A stretch of 7,531 nucleotides of DNA, taken from assembly GCA_964568355.1 (NCBI GenBank), contig CAZMRK010000759.1, positions 1 through 7,531 on the forward strand. The letters run 5' to 3'. The stretch is from JAJPJX01 sp964568355. Lineage in GTDB: Bacteria > Acidobacteriota > Terriglobia > Bryobacterales > Bryobacteraceae. Below the pieces are notes generated by a model. That model made no database searches, was not told where the DNA came from, and was given only the letters and a program-made list of their open reading frames with translations. The position numbers and the translations under genes are program-made. This document shows, piece by piece, positions 6,457-7,531 of this stretch. Numbering within the stretch: the first letter of the stretch is position 1; each line of letters begins with the position of its first letter.

Positions 6457-7497
6457 CTAATTCAGCAACAAAACCGTATCACCCGGGTCGCGCCCGAAAG
6501 ACGCGCCCGATTTGATCCAACTGACCCATCCCAGCAGAGGAGCCTCCGGGTCCGGCCCGCGCAGTTCGCAAGCCGGTACCTCCTCGCGTTTCAGAATCAG
6601 TTGCACTTCGAACTCGATCTCCCCGCCGGTAAAGAAGCTGGTGAGCGCGCGCAGCGGCTCCCAGGCGTCCCCGCTGGGGAGGAACGACCGGTATTGCCCG
6701 GCCGTGAGCGGACCCAGCTTGATACGGGCCCGCGACTGCTGGTCCCAAATCTCGTCCCCGGCTACCACCCCCATGCCGAGCTGATCGGAATAGGCCACCG
6801 ATCCCTCCATGCGGCACTGGTTGGCCGGATCGAGCGCGCGCCAGGCGCCCACGAACTGCTCGATCTCCACCGGCACGTCGAAATAGTCCGCCAGCACCTG
6901 CTCCAGCGCCGCGCCCGAGCGCGGCTGAAGCGAGAACAGCCCGCAGTAGAACAGCAGCGACTCGTCCCGCACCGCCAGCCGGTTTTCCAGGCCGGCCGTT
7001 CCCAGGCCCACGAAGCTCATTAGGAAACGCGAAAAACGATCCTGCTGGTCCCGCTCGTAGGCCACGTAGAAGCGATATTTCTCCCAGGCTTCGTAAAACA
7101 GGGAGATCATGCGGTGGTTGAACAGGTCGAAGAAATCCTGGAGGGTGTGGTCCTTGATGCGATTGCGCTCGCGGATCAGCTCCGTGTAGGCGTAGGGGAG
7201 CACGCCCATGGGGCCGGTCAGCCCCATGAAATTGACCTTCATGCGCGAGGGTTCGGATTCGGACCACTCCAGCGAATCGATCTGGCTGGGAGGAAATCCC
7301 AGGAAATTGTTCACCGCGAAGCGCAGAACCTCGCGCTGCGGAGGCACGAACCGGCCCAGCGGGGCGCGCTCCGGGAACAGGCGGTGCATCAGGCGGACAG
7401 CCTGGAAGAACTCGAACCGCCCTGGTATCTCGGTCAGCGCTTCGCCCAGAAAGGCGCGGTTCACATCAAGATCTTCCGACCGGCTCGTGGCGGCCAT
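6457..7497 (-). CDS. tssG: T6SS baseplate subunit TssG
   Basis: The 346-residue protein is of normal length for TssG (also called VasB or ImpH), which forms the baseplate wedge with TssF and TssE and links it to the membrane complex through TssK. Family features are visible in order: the N-terminal helix with FEFFQAVRLMHRLFP at 28-42, VNNFLGFPPSQI at 62-73, the conserved LTGPMGVLPYAYTELI at 93-108, and the helical HTLQDFFDLFNHRMISLFYE at 117-136 followed by WEKYRF. Also present are a middle DYFDVPVEIEQF segment at 204-215 and the closing LLGWVSWI and GDTVLLLN near the C-terminus. It has no signal peptide or membrane span, as expected for a cytoplasmic baseplate protein. ATG is chosen because a strong AAAGGAGGT lies nine bases upstream. 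It precedes clpV by 31 bases and is probably co-transcribed with it. A tssF gene would be expected just upstream but is not in the window. Confidence 0.95.
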   Translation of the reverse strand: MAATSRSEDLDVNRAFLGEALTEIPGRFEFFQAVRLMHRLFPERAPLGRFVPPQREVLRFAVNNFLGFPPSQIDSLEWSESEPSRMKVNFMGLTGPMGVLPYAYTELIRERNRIKDHTLQDFFDLFNHRMISLFYEAWEKYRFYVAYERDQQDRFSRFLMSFVGLGTAGLENRLAVRDESLLFYCGLFSLQPRSGAALEQVLADYFDVPVEIEQFVGAWRALDPANQCRMEGSVAYSDQLGMGVVAGDEIWDQQSRARIKLGPLTAGQYRSFLPSGDAWEPLRALTSFFTGGEIEFEVQLILKREEVPACELRGPDPEAPLLGWVSWIKSGASFGRDPGDTVLLLN

Positions 7498-7506
7498 TCC
7501 CGCAGG

Positions 7507-7515
7507 ACCTCCTTT
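7507..7515 (-). promoter_or_regulatory. Shine-Dalgarno of tssG
   Basis: Minus-strand AAAGGAGGT, nine bases before the tssG ATG, is the strongest ribosome-binding site in the window. No stop codon falls in any minus-strand frame between the right edge and this ATG, so an upstream gene could either end outside the window or overlap the start of tssG. The 34 bases do not decide this. Confidence 0.75.
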
Positions 7516-7531
7516 CTTTGCTGTACGCGCG

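Noticed and set aside
4896..6515. Plus-strand ORF of 539 codons opposite clpV
   Set aside because: Codon-register antisense of intact Walker and N-domain sequences of ClpV; no independent evidence.
6479..7267. Minus-strand 262-codon ORF inside tssG
   Set aside because: Out-of-frame, Arg/Gly/Ala-rich reading of tssG; the TssG frame carries all conserved motifs.

Overview
The window is a slice of a type VI secretion system (T6SS) locus. All genes lie on the minus strand, so transcription runs from the right edge to the left. In transcription order they are tssG (baseplate wedge subunit), tssH/clpV (sheath-recycling AAA+ ATPase), tssI/vgrG (spike protein with an extended C-terminus), and a partial gene for a LysM-domain protein that runs off the left edge. 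The order G-H-I matches the end of the E-F-G-H-I run in many Gram-negative T6SS loci, for example the Pseudomonas HSI-I type. tssE and tssF are therefore likely to lie just beyond the right edge.

Layout: 7498-7531 holds only the tssG ribosome-binding region. tssG is 6457-7497, clpV 3714-6425, vgrG 1322-3673 and the LysM gene 1-1284. The gaps are 31, 40 and 37 bases. I see no promoter-like or terminator-like structure in them, so the four genes are probably one transcript. Each start has a purine-rich Shine-Dalgarno sequence. tssG and clpV start with ATG, vgrG with TTG and the LysM gene with GTG.

How the parts fit: TssG helps build the baseplate on which the VgrG trimer sits. VgrG tips the Hcp tube and is fired with it. 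ClpV disassembles the contracted sheath afterwards. VgrG carries a Gln/Pro/Ala-rich linker and a small beta-rich domain of transthyretin-like or Ig-like type after its needle. In characterised systems such additions dock effectors. The next gene starts 37 bases later and encodes a LysM (peptidoglycan-binding) domain plus at least 370 residues that I do not recognise. It is the best candidate for cargo, adaptor or spike accessory, and is the part of the window most worth following up.

Organism: a GC-rich Gram-negative bacterium. The sense codons TTA, CTA and TCA are so rare that the opposite strand stays open in codon register for hundreds of codons. The protein style (Ala-rich linkers in ClpV, Cys-containing LysM protein after VgrG) would fit Acidobacteriota or a deltaproteobacterial lineage, but this is an impression and not a demonstrated assignment. 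There are no RNA genes, mobile elements, CRISPR arrays or attachment sites that I can support.
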